Below are positions 1 through 7,101 of a stretch of 11,216 nt of DNA, in pieces. The DNA comes from Butyrivibrio sp. (GTDB lineage Bacteria > Bacillota > Clostridia > Lachnospirales > Lachnospiraceae), in NCBI GenBank assembly GCA_024688095.1, contig JAILEJ010000332.1, positions 1 through 11,216 on the forward strand, written 5' to 3'. How positions within the stretch are numbered: the stretch's first letter is position 1; each line of letters opens with the position of its first letter. A model generated the notes under the pieces. It did not search any database. It saw only the letters and a list, made by a program, of their open reading frames with translations, and had not been told where the DNA came from. The position numbers and the translations under genes are program-made.

Positions 1-329
1 ATATAATAACGCTGAGATTCTGAAAGTCTTCCAGCATCTCTGTATACACCGGCTACTGTAACAAGTGCATCAGCAAAATTAACATTTTCAGAAAGTCCCA
101 TACTATCCATAAGTGTAAGTATATCCTCACAGGCAATATAGGCATTGTCAAAATTTTTCTGGCTTCTGTATAAACCTATCAGTTCATTACAAACTGCTAT
201 ATATCCAGTATAATTTTTTTCTTCATCAGCTTCATTAATTGAGTCCTTTAGATATTTTTCTATAACTTCATCATTAGAGCCAGAATTAACAAGCACTGCT
301 AATTTCTCATAAAAATCTTTTATAATCAT
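1..329 (-). CDS. TPR-like repeat protein, 3' end cut off by the window edge
   Basis: Partial gene: the first 109 codons are visible, open from the ATG at 329 to the window edge. A strong ribosome binding site (AAGGAG, 5 nt before the ATG) supports this start. The visible protein is helical and hydrophilic, with no signal peptide or membrane segment. Pairs of helices of about 17 residues are spaced like tetratricopeptide repeats: a segment around residues 39-70 (KNYTGYIAVCNELIGLYRSQ, then NFDNAYIACEDIL) and one near residues 85-109 (ALVTVAGVYRDAGRLSESQR), with the A/G/Y positions typical of TPR helices. TPR proteins are cytosolic protein-protein interaction scaffolds; the partner cannot be told from this fragment. 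It begins after the ilvE terminator, so it is probably its own transcription unit. The TPR call is from pattern only; a related helical-repeat family is possible. Confidence 0.7.
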   Translation of the reverse strand, partial: MIIKDFYEKLAVLVNSGSNDEVIEKYLKDSINEADEEKNYTGYIAVCNELIGLYRSQKNFDNAYIACEDILTLMDSMGLSENVNFADALVTVAGVYRDAGRLSESQRYY

Positions 330-378
330 TAAGACTCCTTTTGATTTTATAAATATATAAAAACTATTCTTTTTCTAT

Positions 379-413
379 AAAAAAGTAAACTACCCAAGGT
401 GGGTAGTTTACTT
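379..413 (-). terminator. Intrinsic terminator after ilvE
   Basis: A perfect 13-bp stem (383-395 with 401-413) closes a 5-nt loop. On the minus strand it runs into a U tract (six U counting the end of the stem). On the plus strand it is followed by AAAAC, so the direction is minus. It lies about 110 nt after the ilvE stop and about 50 nt before the TPR-like gene start. Confidence 0.85.
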
Positions 414-523
414 AAAACAAACATCATTATTGTATCAAAGTTAAATATAAACAGCAAGTAAAGTGGATTTTATATTCATTTGATAAATATAATAAAATCT
501 TTGACCTATAAAAAATCTAATGA

Positions 524-1561
524 TTATTCAACTGGAATTTCATGAATCCAACCAGCAGGTGGATCAATTTTACCCATCTGAATACCTGTAAGAGTATCAT
601 AGAGTTTCTTGATTACTGGACCCATTTCATCCATACCGCTTTCAAAGCAGATTTCTTTACCATGATCATTGATCTTACCAACAGGACTGATAACTGCTGC
701 TGTTCCGCAAAGACCCATTTCTTTAAAGCTGCTTACTTCTTCAAGCTTAACATATCTCTCTTCAACATTAAGACCAAGATAATCTTTTGCAACCTGAACA
801 ATTGAACGACGAGTGATAGAAGGTAATATAGAATCTGAATGTGACTTAGGAACAACAAGATTTCCATTAGCATCTACAAATAAAATATTAGCTCCACCTG
901 TTTCTTCTATATATGTTCTTGTTGCTGCATCAAGGTAAACATTTTCTGCAAAACCTTCTTCATGAGCCTGAACTATTGCATGAAGTGACATAGCGTAGTT
1001 AAGTCCTGCTTTGATATTACCTGTTCCGTGAGGAGCTGCTCTGTCATAATCAGAAATCTTAACAACAATAGGTTTTGCACCACCTTTAAAATATGGTCCA
1101 ACAGGAGTAACAAAAATTCTAAACTGATACTCATCTGCAGGCTTAACTCCAATTACATTTCCTGTAGCAAACATAACAGGTCTGATATAAAGTGTAGCAC
1201 CACTTCCAAAAGGAGGTACCCAGTCTGCATTAGCCTTAACAACTTCTTCTACTGCTTCAATAAATCTTTCCTTAGGAAACTGAGGCATTTCAAGTCTGGC
1301 TGCTGAATCCATCATACGCTGTGCGTTTAAATCAGGGCGAAATGTAACAATCTTGCCGTCCTCTGTAGTGTAAGCCTTTAATCCTTCAAAGCATTCCTGA
1401 GCATAATGGAGAACACCAGCATCTTCACTCATAACGATATTTGCATCATCAACAATTGCTCCATCGTCCCATGCTCCATCTTTAAAATTAGATACAAATC
1501 TCTTATCAGTTTTGATATATGTAAAACCGATATTTGCCCAATCAAGTTCTTTCTTAGCCAT
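524..1561 (-). CDS. ilvE: Branched-chain amino acid aminotransferase (class IV PLP enzyme)
   Basis: Complete 345-residue enzyme that reversibly transfers the amino group between leucine, isoleucine or valine and 2-oxoglutarate, in the cytosol, as the last step of branched-chain amino acid synthesis or the first of breakdown. It is the longer type, like eukaryotic BCAT and Bacillus YwaA/YbgE. Visible hallmarks are ECFEGLKAY (residues 56-64), RP followed by N and RM near 75-83, the PLP-binding lysine K184 in GTGNIKAGLNYA, and the class IV signature EETGGANILFV (219-229) with E220 and N225. GTAAVISPV near residue 286 matches the phosphate/substrate loop. The ATG at 1561 has AAAGGAAG about 9 nt upstream. 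The gene has its own near-consensus promoter and a terminator, so it is probably monocistronic. No T-box or leader peptide is visible in the leader of about 70 nt. Confidence 0.97.
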   Translation of the reverse strand: MAKKELDWANIGFTYIKTDKRFVSNFKDGAWDDGAIVDDANIVMSEDAGVLHYAQECFEGLKAYTTEDGKIVTFRPDLNAQRMMDSAARLEMPQFPKERFIEAVEEVVKANADWVPPFGSGATLYIRPVMFATGNVIGVKPADEYQFRIFVTPVGPYFKGGAKPIVVKISDYDRAAPHGTGNIKAGLNYAMSLHAIVQAHEEGFAENVYLDAATRTYIEETGGANILFVDANGNLVVPKSHSDSILPSITRRSIVQVAKDYLGLNVEERYVKLEEVSSFKEMGLCGTAAVISPVGKINDHGKEICFESGMDEMGPVIKKLYDTLTGIQMGKIDPPAGWIHEIPVE

Positions 1562-1639
1562 CCCGAAAAACTTCCTTTCATTTTTTAAATATTTTCACTT
1601 TAAGATTTTACCACTATAAAGCGTTAACAAATATAAATA

Positions 1640-1667
1640 ATTATAATTCAACTACAACGAGTGTCAA
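1640..1667 (-). promoter_or_regulatory. Near-consensus housekeeping promoter of ilvE
   Basis: On the minus strand, TTGACA (1662-1667) is followed by exactly 16 nt and then TATAAT (1640-1645). Both hexamers are perfect. Transcription would start near 1633, giving a leader of about 70 nt before the ilvE ATG at 1561. This is the clearest promoter in the window and suggests strong vegetative-sigma expression. Confidence 0.85.
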
Positions 1668-1689
1668 GTTTAAAAATTAAATAAAAAAA

Positions 1690-3111
1690 CTATATTGGTG
1701 ATTTTTTATTATTATTTTTTTGATTATTACTATCTTCTTCACTATTTTGAGTATCAGAAATATTAGTGTTTTTTTTCATTTTTTCTTCAGAAGATTTTAC
1801 TTTAAAAATCTTTTTAAATGCAGAAGGTGGCTTAACAGCATTAAACTTTTTATTTGACCTGTCACTTAAACTTTTTATTGTACCTTTTTCGATATATGCA
1901 ACATCTACATAATCAACTGTAGTACCATAAATACCTCTTCGTCTTAAAAGATGATTTGTAATTCTTCTTACAAAATAATAAAAAACAGCAAATATAGGAA
2001 CACCAACAATCCATCCAACAAATCCAAATAAACCACCAAAAAGCATGATTGAAAATATTACCCAGAAACTTGATAAACCAGTTGTATTTCCTAAAATTTT
2101 AGGTCCAAGTATATTTCCATCAAATTGCTGTAAAATAACTACGAATATTATAAATATTAAAGCAGACATAGGATTTATCAACACTAAAAGTATTGCTCCC
2201 ATAAGTCCTCCAATATATGGTCCAAAAAAAGGAATTATATTCGTCATACCAACAATAAATGAAACAAGTAAAGAATATGGAATACCAAGGATAAGACAAC
2301 CAACGTAACATATTATCCCAATAATTATAGAATCCATAATTTTACCAACAAAGAAACCAGTAAATGTAGAATGAATAACGCGACATGCACTAACTATTTC
2401 ATTTGCTACAGGCTCTTTAAAAAAAGCATAAGCAAGTTTTTTGCCCTGAGCACAATGTACTTCTTTGGAATTTAGAATATAAATTGCAACAATTATACCA
2501 ACAACAAAATTCAAAAAACCTTTTATTACGGATAGAAAGCTCTTGGAAATTCTGTTTACAATATTGGATAAGTTAGGCATAACTGTATCTTTCAAAAAAT
2601 TGTTTATCATACCAGAATACTGTTCTGTTAAGGTGTTTACGTAATTTCTGATTTCCGGATTATTTGAAAGAAAATTATCCGTATAATCCTGAACATTTTG
2701 CACATAAGTCGGGAAATTAACAATAATCTGTACAATACTCTTATATAACTGAGGAATGATGATCAGACATAAAGCATACAGTATGAAGAAAAAGATTATC
2801 ATTGTAAATAATAATCCTATCAAACGAACTTTCTTTTTTTCTATAATACTTTTTGGATATGTATAATCACCAAATTTCTTTCTATATATGGGTTTGATAA
2901 TTTTACTTTCTATAAAATTTAATATAGGCGAAAGTATAAATGCAATAACAAGACCAATTATTATTGATCTCATCATATAAAACAAATCTGCTATAAAAGA
3001 TACAATTGTAGAGCCTTTAAATAACACATAAACAACTAGCAAACATGCCACAAATGTTAAAAAAATTGTAAGCCCCCAAGTTAGCTGTTTCCTGGTTAAT
3101 TTGTATTTCAT
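1690..3111 (-). CDS. AI-2E family (PerM/YdiK-like) membrane permease
   Basis: Complete 473-residue polytopic membrane protein. Hydrophobic segments lie near residues 12-31, 38-62, 97-120, 198-213, 250-275, 278-293, 303-328 and 347-381, the usual eight-helix layout of the AI-2E transporter family. Family motifs are present: TNIIPFFGPYIGG (290-302) and QQFDGNILGPKILG (328-341). Between helices 3 and 4 is the usual soluble segment (about 121-195). Members export autoinducer-2 or other small solutes, or act as ion antiporters; substrate cannot be read from sequence, and an AI-2 role is not implied by the family name. The C-terminal tail (about 410-473) is charged and Asn/Lys-rich, probably disordered in the cytosol. 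The ATG at 3111 has GGAGG 7 nt upstream. It starts 59 nt after the Mrp-like gene with no terminator between, so the two are probably co-transcribed. Confidence 0.9.
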   Translation of the reverse strand: MKYKLTRKQLTWGLTIFLTFVACLLVVYVLFKGSTIVSFIADLFYMMRSIIIGLVIAFILSPILNFIESKIIKPIYRKKFGDYTYPKSIIEKKKVRLIGLLFTMIIFFFILYALCLIIIPQLYKSIVQIIVNFPTYVQNVQDYTDNFLSNNPEIRNYVNTLTEQYSGMINNFLKDTVMPNLSNIVNRISKSFLSVIKGFLNFVVGIIVAIYILNSKEVHCAQGKKLAYAFFKEPVANEIVSACRVIHSTFTGFFVGKIMDSIIIGIICYVGCLILGIPYSLLVSFIVGMTNIIPFFGPYIGGLMGAILLVLINPMSALIFIIFVVILQQFDGNILGPKILGNTTGLSSFWVIFSIMLFGGLFGFVGWIVGVPIFAVFYYFVRRITNHLLRRRGIYGTTVDYVDVAYIEKGTIKSLSDRSNKKFNAVKPPSAFKKIFKVKSSEEKMKKNTNISDTQNSEEDSNNQKNNNKKSPI

Positions 3112-3170
3112 GTATACCCCTCCAAATTGAAAATATCAAAGCATGTTGATTTTCATAAGAGAAAAAGACT

Positions 3171-3986
3171 TTAAATATTTTTCAATTTTTCCAAAACTCC
3201 TGAAAACAGTGATGTATCATATTCTTCTATATTTCCATTATCTCCAAGCTGAGCAATTTTAGAATCCATCGGAATCTTTGCAAGAACTTCAATATTTTTT
3301 GAAGAAGCATATTCATCAATATGACTTTCGCCAAATACATTTATCTTTTCATTACAGCAAGGACAAACCATATAGCTCATATTTTCTACTATACCAAGAA
3401 CAGGAATATTCATCATATTAGCCATATTAATAGCTTTTTCAACAATCATTGATACCAGCTCCTGAGGAGTTGTAACAATGATAATTCCATCAACAGGAAG
3501 TGACTGAAAAACAGTAATTGGAACATCACCTGTTCCTGGTGGCATATCTACAAAAAGATAATCCACATCTCCCCAGTCAACTTCTGACCAGAACTGTTTG
3601 ACAACATTAGCGATTATCGGACCTCTCCAGATAACTGGCTGAGTCTCTGAATCGTTTAACATATTTATTGAAACCATTTTAATACCATTCTTTGATTTAC
3701 CAGGAATAATTCCAAAATCATTGGCTTCTTCAATATGTCCCATTCCAAACATTTTAGGAATTGAAGGACCTGTAATATCAGCATCAAGAATACCGGTTGA
3801 AAAACCGCTTTTATTCATTGCCATTGCCGAAAGACTAGTTACAAAGCTTTTTCCAACTCCACCCTTTCCGCTAACAACTCCTATAACCTTTTTTATACGG
3901 GCATCTGCATTTGGAGCAGCCTTCATATTATCTTCCATTTGCTTTTTGAATTCTTCTGGCGATTTAACCTTTTTCTCTTCTGCCAT
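3171..3986 (-). CDS. mrp: Mrp/NBP35-type iron-sulfur cluster carrier ATPase
   Basis: Complete 271-residue cytosolic P-loop ATPase of the Mrp/ApbC/NBP35 branch of the SIMIBI (MinD-like) class. It binds a 4Fe-4S cluster at a dimer interface and passes it to target apoproteins. The deviant Walker A is GKGGVGKS (residues 40-47), a Walker A' Asp lies in LDADITGPS (67-75), Walker B is in FVDMPPGTGD (145-154), and the cluster ligands are the CxxC pair C208/C211 in MVCPCC. The N-terminal MIP18/DUF59 domain found in many bacterial Mrp proteins is absent; a short charged segment of about 32 residues replaces it, the compact form common in Clostridia. An AGGAGG site 5 nt before the ATG fixes the start. 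It probably leads a two-gene operon with the permease that follows. Confidence 0.93.
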   Translation of the reverse strand: MAEEKKVKSPEEFKKQMEDNMKAAPNADARIKKVIGVVSGKGGVGKSFVTSLSAMAMNKSGFSTGILDADITGPSIPKMFGMGHIEEANDFGIIPGKSKNGIKMVSINMLNDSETQPVIWRGPIIANVVKQFWSEVDWGDVDYLFVDMPPGTGDVPITVFQSLPVDGIIIVTTPQELVSMIVEKAINMANMMNIPVLGIVENMSYMVCPCCNEKINVFGESHIDEYASSKNIEVLAKIPMDSKIAQLGDNGNIEEYDTSLFSGVLEKLKNI

Positions 3987-4031
3987 AAAAACCTCCTAAA
4001 AATGTATCTTTTCAGACTTTTAAATCTAAGT

Positions 4032-4060
4032 ATTATATATATTTATAAAAAAAGAGCCAA
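4032..4060 (-). promoter_or_regulatory. Candidate promoter of mrp, overlapping the mscL terminator
   Basis: On the minus strand, TTGGCT (4055-4060, 4 of 6 match to TTGACA) is followed by 17 nt and a perfect TATAAT (4032-4037). The -35 hexamer lies inside the mscL terminator hairpin (loop and 3' arm). Start would be near 4025, giving a leader of about 40 nt. AT-richness makes chance -10 boxes common, so confidence is moderate. Confidence 0.45.
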
Positions 4061-4072
4061 AAGGCTCTTTTT
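4047..4072 (-). terminator. Intrinsic terminator after mscL
   Basis: A 10-bp stem (4049-4058 with 4063-4072) with a 4-nt loop is followed on the minus strand by U7. The upstream arm overlaps the last two bases of the mscL TAA stop codon (4071-4073). It is flanked by A and T runs, so it could in principle work in both directions, but there is no plus-strand gene here. Confidence 0.88.
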
Positions 4073-4544
4073 ATACCTGAGATGCACAATATGGACACTT
4101 AGTAGCATCTTTATGTATTTCAGATTTACAATAAGGACAAATCTTAACTGGAGCAGCTTCAGCTTCTTCAGCCTCCTTAGTATCCTTTTTAACCTTATCA
4201 TTGAGTTTATTCAAAGCCTTAATTAGCACAAATATTACAATAGCCATTAAAAGGAAATTAATTACAACAGTAATAAAAGTTCCATAATTAAGTGTTGCAG
4301 CACCTGCTTCCTGTGCAGCGGCAAGTGTAGCATATTCTCCACCATCAAGAGCTATGAACCAGTTTGTAAAATCAATTCCTCCAGTAACAGCACTTATAAT
4401 TGGCATAATAATGTCATTTACAAGTGAATTGATAATGCTTTGAAATGCACCACCGATAATAACACCGACAGCAAGATCCATTACATTACCACGCATGATA
4501 AACTCTTTGAACTCAGCAACTAAACCTTTCTTTTTGTCAGCCAT
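4071..4544 (-). CDS. mscL: Large-conductance mechanosensitive channel MscL with C-terminal zinc ribbon
   Basis: Complete 157-residue inner-membrane channel that opens under high membrane tension and releases solutes during hypo-osmotic shock. The N-terminal signature is intact: EFKEFIMRGNVMDLAVGVIIGGAF (11-34), starting TM1 (about 21-45). The periplasmic loop spans about 53-88 and TM2 about 89-111 (FITVVINFLLMAIVIFVLIKAL). Where ordinary MscL ends in a short helical bundle, this one continues through a Glu/Ala linker (about 120-133) into CPYC (136-139) and CPYC (150-153), a compact double-CxxC zinc ribbon on the cytosolic side. Standard MscL is about 130-140 residues. GAGGAG lies 9 nt before the ATG at 4544. 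The gene begins 55 nt after the diguanylate cyclase gene and has no clear promoter of its own, so co-transcription is likely. Confidence 0.95.
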   Translation of the reverse strand: MADKKKGLVAEFKEFIMRGNVMDLAVGVIIGGAFQSIINSLVNDIIMPIISAVTGGIDFTNWFIALDGGEYATLAAAQEAGAATLNYGTFITVVINFLLMAIVIFVLIKALNKLNDKVKKDTKEAEEAEAAPVKICPYCKSEIHKDATKCPYCASQV

Positions 4545-4575
4545 TGACTTCTTCTCCTCTTCTCATTTTTATATG

Positions 4576-4602
4576 TAAACAGGAAAAACAAAAACCTGTT
4601 TA
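4576..4602 (-). other. Inverted repeat over the stop codon of the diguanylate cyclase gene
   Basis: A perfect 8-bp stem (4576-4583 with 4595-4602) closes an 11-nt loop, U-rich in the minus-strand RNA. The 5' arm includes the TAA stop at 4600-4602. On the minus strand it is followed by CATAT, not a U tract, so it is not a convincing intrinsic terminator. It may be a processing or stability element, or chance. Confidence 0.4.
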
Positions 4603-5499
4603 GCTCAAACGTTCATGCTTATCTTCACGCATACTTCTTGTAGCATTATATAAAAGTTTTTCAACAGTGTGAGATTCAGAAAAAACCGAAAACCCAACGG
4701 AAACACCTGCTCTGTATGATTTACCATCTATATACTGAATATCACACAGAAGCATTCTGATTCTCTCTTCCATATTCAGTACGGATCTGCTAACTGAAGC
4801 AGGTCCCTTGCCAGTATCCGGTAACTGATGAACGATAACAAATTCATCTCCACCAAAACTAAACGCAACACTGTTTTGCTTAGCTATGGATACAATCTTA
4901 TCAGCAAAATTCTTTAAAACCTGATCACCAAATTCATGGCCGTACTTTTCATTTGTAATTTTGAGATCATCAATATCGATGTAAAAAACAGCAAAATCAG
5001 TTCCGCTTTCTTCATAAGATTTTACATATTCATTAATTGTTGTATAAAAAGCGACTCTGTTTGGAAGACCGGTAAGTTCATCAGTTTCAGAAACATTTTG
5101 ATTTCTCTTATGCTCTTCATATTTACTTGTAACATCTTCAAAAAATCCTACAAGACCAATAACCGTACCATAATCATCAAAGACTGGAAGTTTAGTAGCT
5201 TCAATATGTCTCATCTGACCTTTAATAATACACAGACCAGGTTTTTTGTATATTGATTTTCCTTCATTTATAACTATCAGCTCATCATTTTGAAAAGGAG
5301 CAGGATCAACATGCCATCCCATATCCTCATCTGTTCTGCCGATAATATAATCTAATGATTCAAAACCATAATAATCAAGAAAACTTTGACTTGCTCCAAC
5401 AAATCTTCTCGAAGTATCTTTCCAGAAATACTTTATACTTTTAGTTGAAAGCAAAGCTCTGAGCAAATCATGATCAGATATCATAGAATAACCCCACAT
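4600..5499 (-). CDS. PAS-GGDEF diguanylate cyclase
   Basis: Complete protein, 299 residues, that should make cyclic di-GMP from two GTP in the cytosol under control of a sensory domain. Residues about 20-128 form a PAS-like domain (IKYFWKDTSRRFVGAS, the conserved IGRTDEDMGW, then GTVIGLVGFFEDVT), which leads into the GGDEF domain with DELTGLPNR (140-148), FYIDIDDLKITNEKYGHEFGD (172-192), the intact active-site GGDEF (216-220) and AGVSVGFSVF (264-273). The product-inhibition I-site (RxxD five residues before GGDEF) is absent: those places are K207-Q-N-S210. There is no EAL domain and no membrane segment. The start is uncertain: the ATG at 5499 has no ribosome binding site, while the ATG five codons later (5484) has GTGGGG 7 nt upstream and may be the true start (294 residues). 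It is probably co-transcribed with mscL. Confidence 0.92.
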   Translation of the reverse strand: MWGYSMISDHDLLRALLSTKSIKYFWKDTSRRFVGASQSFLDYYGFESLDYIIGRTDEDMGWHVDPAPFQNDELIVINEGKSIYKKPGLCIIKGQMRHIEATKLPVFDDYGTVIGLVGFFEDVTSKYEEHKRNQNVSETDELTGLPNRVAFYTTINEYVKSYEESGTDFAVFYIDIDDLKITNEKYGHEFGDQVLKNFADKIVSIAKQNSVAFSFGGDEFVIVHQLPDTGKGPASVSRSVLNMEERIRMLLCDIQYIDGKSYRAGVSVGFSVFSESHTVEKLLYNATRSMREDKHERLS

Positions 5500-5511
5500 A
5501 ATAATATTTTT

Positions 5512-5570
5512 AATGAATATTCATTTTTAAAAAATATAAATATTTATAATGAAAATCTATAAATATTTAT
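5512..5570. repeat. Three AT-rich palindromes at exact 23-bp spacing
   Basis: Three palindromic units precede the diguanylate cyclase gene: AATGAATATTCATT at 5512-5525, TATAAATATTTATA at 5535-5548, and the same sequence lacking its last base at 5558-5570. Their centres (5518.5, 5541.5, 5564.5) are exactly 23 bp apart, and all share the core AATATT flanked by AT at matched positions. They could be a tandem operator for a dimeric regulator or transcribed hairpins. The surrounding DNA is very AT-rich, so single palindromes are weak evidence; the even spacing and the near-identity of units two and three are the reason to list them. Confidence 0.5.
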
Positions 5571-5602
5571 GTTCTTTAACCTGAATAAATCATCATATAT
5601 TT

Positions 5603-5631
5603 AATATACTCTAGAAATGCAATAAAAACAA
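5603..5631 (-). promoter_or_regulatory. Candidate promoter of the diguanylate cyclase-mscL unit
   Basis: On the minus strand, TTGTTT (5626-5631, 3 of 6 match) is followed by 17 nt and TATATT (5603-5608, 5 of 6). Start would be near 5596, which puts the three spaced palindromes inside the leader of about 100 nt. The -35 is weak and the region is AT-rich. Confidence 0.35.
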
Positions 5632-5645
5632 TCGTTCCAACATAT

Positions 5646-6959
5646 TTAATTTGTATATGTACTGTAAATATCTACATGATCATAAATACATCTCCATGAA
5701 CTTGAAGATCCAGCCGTAACACAAACGTATCTATGACCATCATTTGATTCCTGATAACTAGCAGCACAGTTACCAGATTGATTTACAAAACCTGTCTTTG
5801 CACCTACTACAACACCATGTGTATCTTTATCTTCTATTCTTCTAAGAAACCAGTTTGACACAGTAATTCCTTCTGGATGCTGCTCTGTACAGCTTGTAGT
5901 ATATGAATGTGTAGACATAACTTCTCTGCATAAATCATTATTCATTGCTGCTTCTATTATTGTTGCCATATCCATAACGCTACAATAATGATCTTCATTA
6001 TATATACCAACACAATTGGTAAAATGTGCAGTATCAGATATACCAAGTTCTGAAAGCTTAGCATTCATAAGCTCAACAAATGCTTCCTGAGATCCTGCAC
6101 AATATTCTGCAAGTCCAACAGCGGCATCGGCACCGGAAGGTAGTATTGTACCATAGAGCAAATCTCTTACTGTTACAGTTTCTCCATCAAGAAATCCGAC
6201 TGAACTGCAATCATTTACATAGGCAAAATCTGTAATTTCAATTGTGATTGTAAAAGTATCATCAAGATTTGATACGAAATCAGATGCTACAAGCAGTGTA
6301 AGAATTTTAGTCATTGAAGCCGGATTAATTATTTCATCTGGATTTCTTTGTGCAACAATCTCATTTGCATCAACATCTATAAGGACTGCATTAGAACTGA
6401 TAATTTCTTCAGAAGCTATATATGAAGTATTATCTGTTGCAACAGCATCAAAACTGGTATTAACTGCAGATGTTTCATTTTCGTCAACTGAATCAGCGTT
6501 TTCAGGAGAATCAACTGTATCTGATGTCTGATCTGTTTCCTGTGTTATTTCTGATACAGCATTATTGGCTGAATCTTCAGCAACATTATCTACATCATTA
6601 ACAGAAACATTTTCATTTGTTTCTGCTTCATCTTCAATGACAGTAACAATTGTTTCATCAGCCTTTGCGATATTGGATTTTCTACCACTAACTACGATAG
6701 CTGAAACAGCAATAACTAAAATCAAAGCAATACTGCAAACTACCATAAGTAAATTTTTACGTACATATCGTAATAGATATTTCCAAAATAAAGATGATTG
6801 CTGATTATTATTTTTTCTTTTTGTCTGACTTACTTTTGTTTCATTTAGCTTAATTGGATTAGCTTTTATTTGATCATATAATTCATTTTGATTATATGTT
6901 TTATTTTCTGAATTGTAATTATTATGTGAATCATCACTGAATTTTCTATAATTTGTCAT
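5646..6959 (-). CDS. Membrane-anchored D-alanyl-D-alanine carboxypeptidase (peptidase S11 family)
   Basis: Complete 437-residue protein that should trim the terminal D-Ala from peptidoglycan stem peptides outside the membrane. Residues 1-68 are a polar, Asn/Lys-rich cytosolic segment; 69-91 is one transmembrane helix (N-terminal anchor, N-in). Residues about 100-178 are an acidic Ser/Thr/Asn linker and about 180-435 the penicillin-binding catalytic domain. Catalytic motifs: SMTK (S215, K218), the SxN-equivalent SGA (275-277, Ala where most PBP5-like enzymes have Asn), and KTG (388-390). The protein ends about 47 residues after KTG, so the PBP5 C-terminal beta domain and amphipathic anchor are missing. 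Nine cysteines lie on the outside. The ATG at 6959 has only a poor ribosome binding site, but an in-frame stop lies four codons upstream and the next Met is in the membrane helix. A regulatory rather than bulk role is possible. Confidence 0.92.
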   Translation of the reverse strand: MTNYRKFSDDSHNNYNSENKTYNQNELYDQIKANPIKLNETKVSQTKRKNNNQQSSLFWKYLLRYVRKNLLMVVCSIALILVIAVSAIVVSGRKSNIAKADETIVTVIEDEAETNENVSVNDVDNVAEDSANNAVSEITQETDQTSDTVDSPENADSVDENETSAVNTSFDAVATDNTSYIASEEIISSNAVLIDVDANEIVAQRNPDEIINPASMTKILTLLVASDFVSNLDDTFTITIEITDFAYVNDCSSVGFLDGETVTVRDLLYGTILPSGADAAVGLAEYCAGSQEAFVELMNAKLSELGISDTAHFTNCVGIYNEDHYCSVMDMATIIEAAMNNDLCREVMSTHSYTTSCTEQHPEGITVSNWFLRRIEDKDTHGVVVGAKTGFVNQSGNCAASYQESNDGHRYVCVTAGSSSSWRCIYDHVDIYSTYTN

Positions 6960-6977
6960 ATATAAATCTTAGATCAA

Positions 6978-6997
6978 AGAACAACAAAACTTGTTCT
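6978..6997 (-). other. Hairpin in the carboxypeptidase leader
   Basis: A perfect 7-bp inverted repeat (6978-6984 with 6991-6997) with a 6-nt loop lies 18 nt before the carboxypeptidase ATG. No U tract follows. It could be an operator half-site pair or an RNA hairpin affecting translation from a start with a poor ribosome binding site. Confidence 0.35.
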
Positions 6998-7017
6998 ATA
7001 CCCTTTTCTCCCATTTA

Positions 7018-7026
7018 ATAATACCA
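7018..7026 (-). promoter_or_regulatory. Candidate extended -10 promoter of the carboxypeptidase
   Basis: On the minus strand, TGG immediately precedes TATTAT (hexamer at 7018-7023, TG at 7025-7026), the TGn extended -10 form. No good -35 is present at 17 nt, where the preceding terminator lies. Start near 7011 would give a leader of about 50 nt containing the 6978-6997 hairpin. Confidence 0.35.
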
Positions 7027-7035
7027 AACAGTTAC

Positions 7036-7066
7036 AAAAAAATAGACCGACATTATAAGTCGGTCT
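7036..7066 (-). terminator. Intrinsic terminator after the small membrane protein gene
   Basis: A perfect 8-bp GC-rich stem (7044-7051 with 7059-7066) with a 7-nt loop is followed on the minus strand by A and U7 (7036-7042). It lies 35 nt after the stop of the 72-residue membrane protein gene. Confidence 0.9.
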
Positions 7067-7101
7067 TAATAAACATTAGACAGTTAATTATTCCCCAAAA
7101 C

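Noticed and set aside
542..1588. Plus-strand reading frames opposite ilvE.
   Set aside because: They are antisense shadows of a clear conserved gene, have odd Asn/Ile/Cys-rich composition and no ribosome binding sites.
1690..3111. Reading the AI-2E family permease as proof of autoinducer-2 quorum sensing.
   Set aside because: Family members have several substrates and no luxS or lsr-type gene is in the window.
6244..6804. Ser/Thr/Val-rich plus-strand reading frames opposite the carboxypeptidase.
   Set aside because: They arise from the acidic, serine-rich linker codons on the other strand and match no family.
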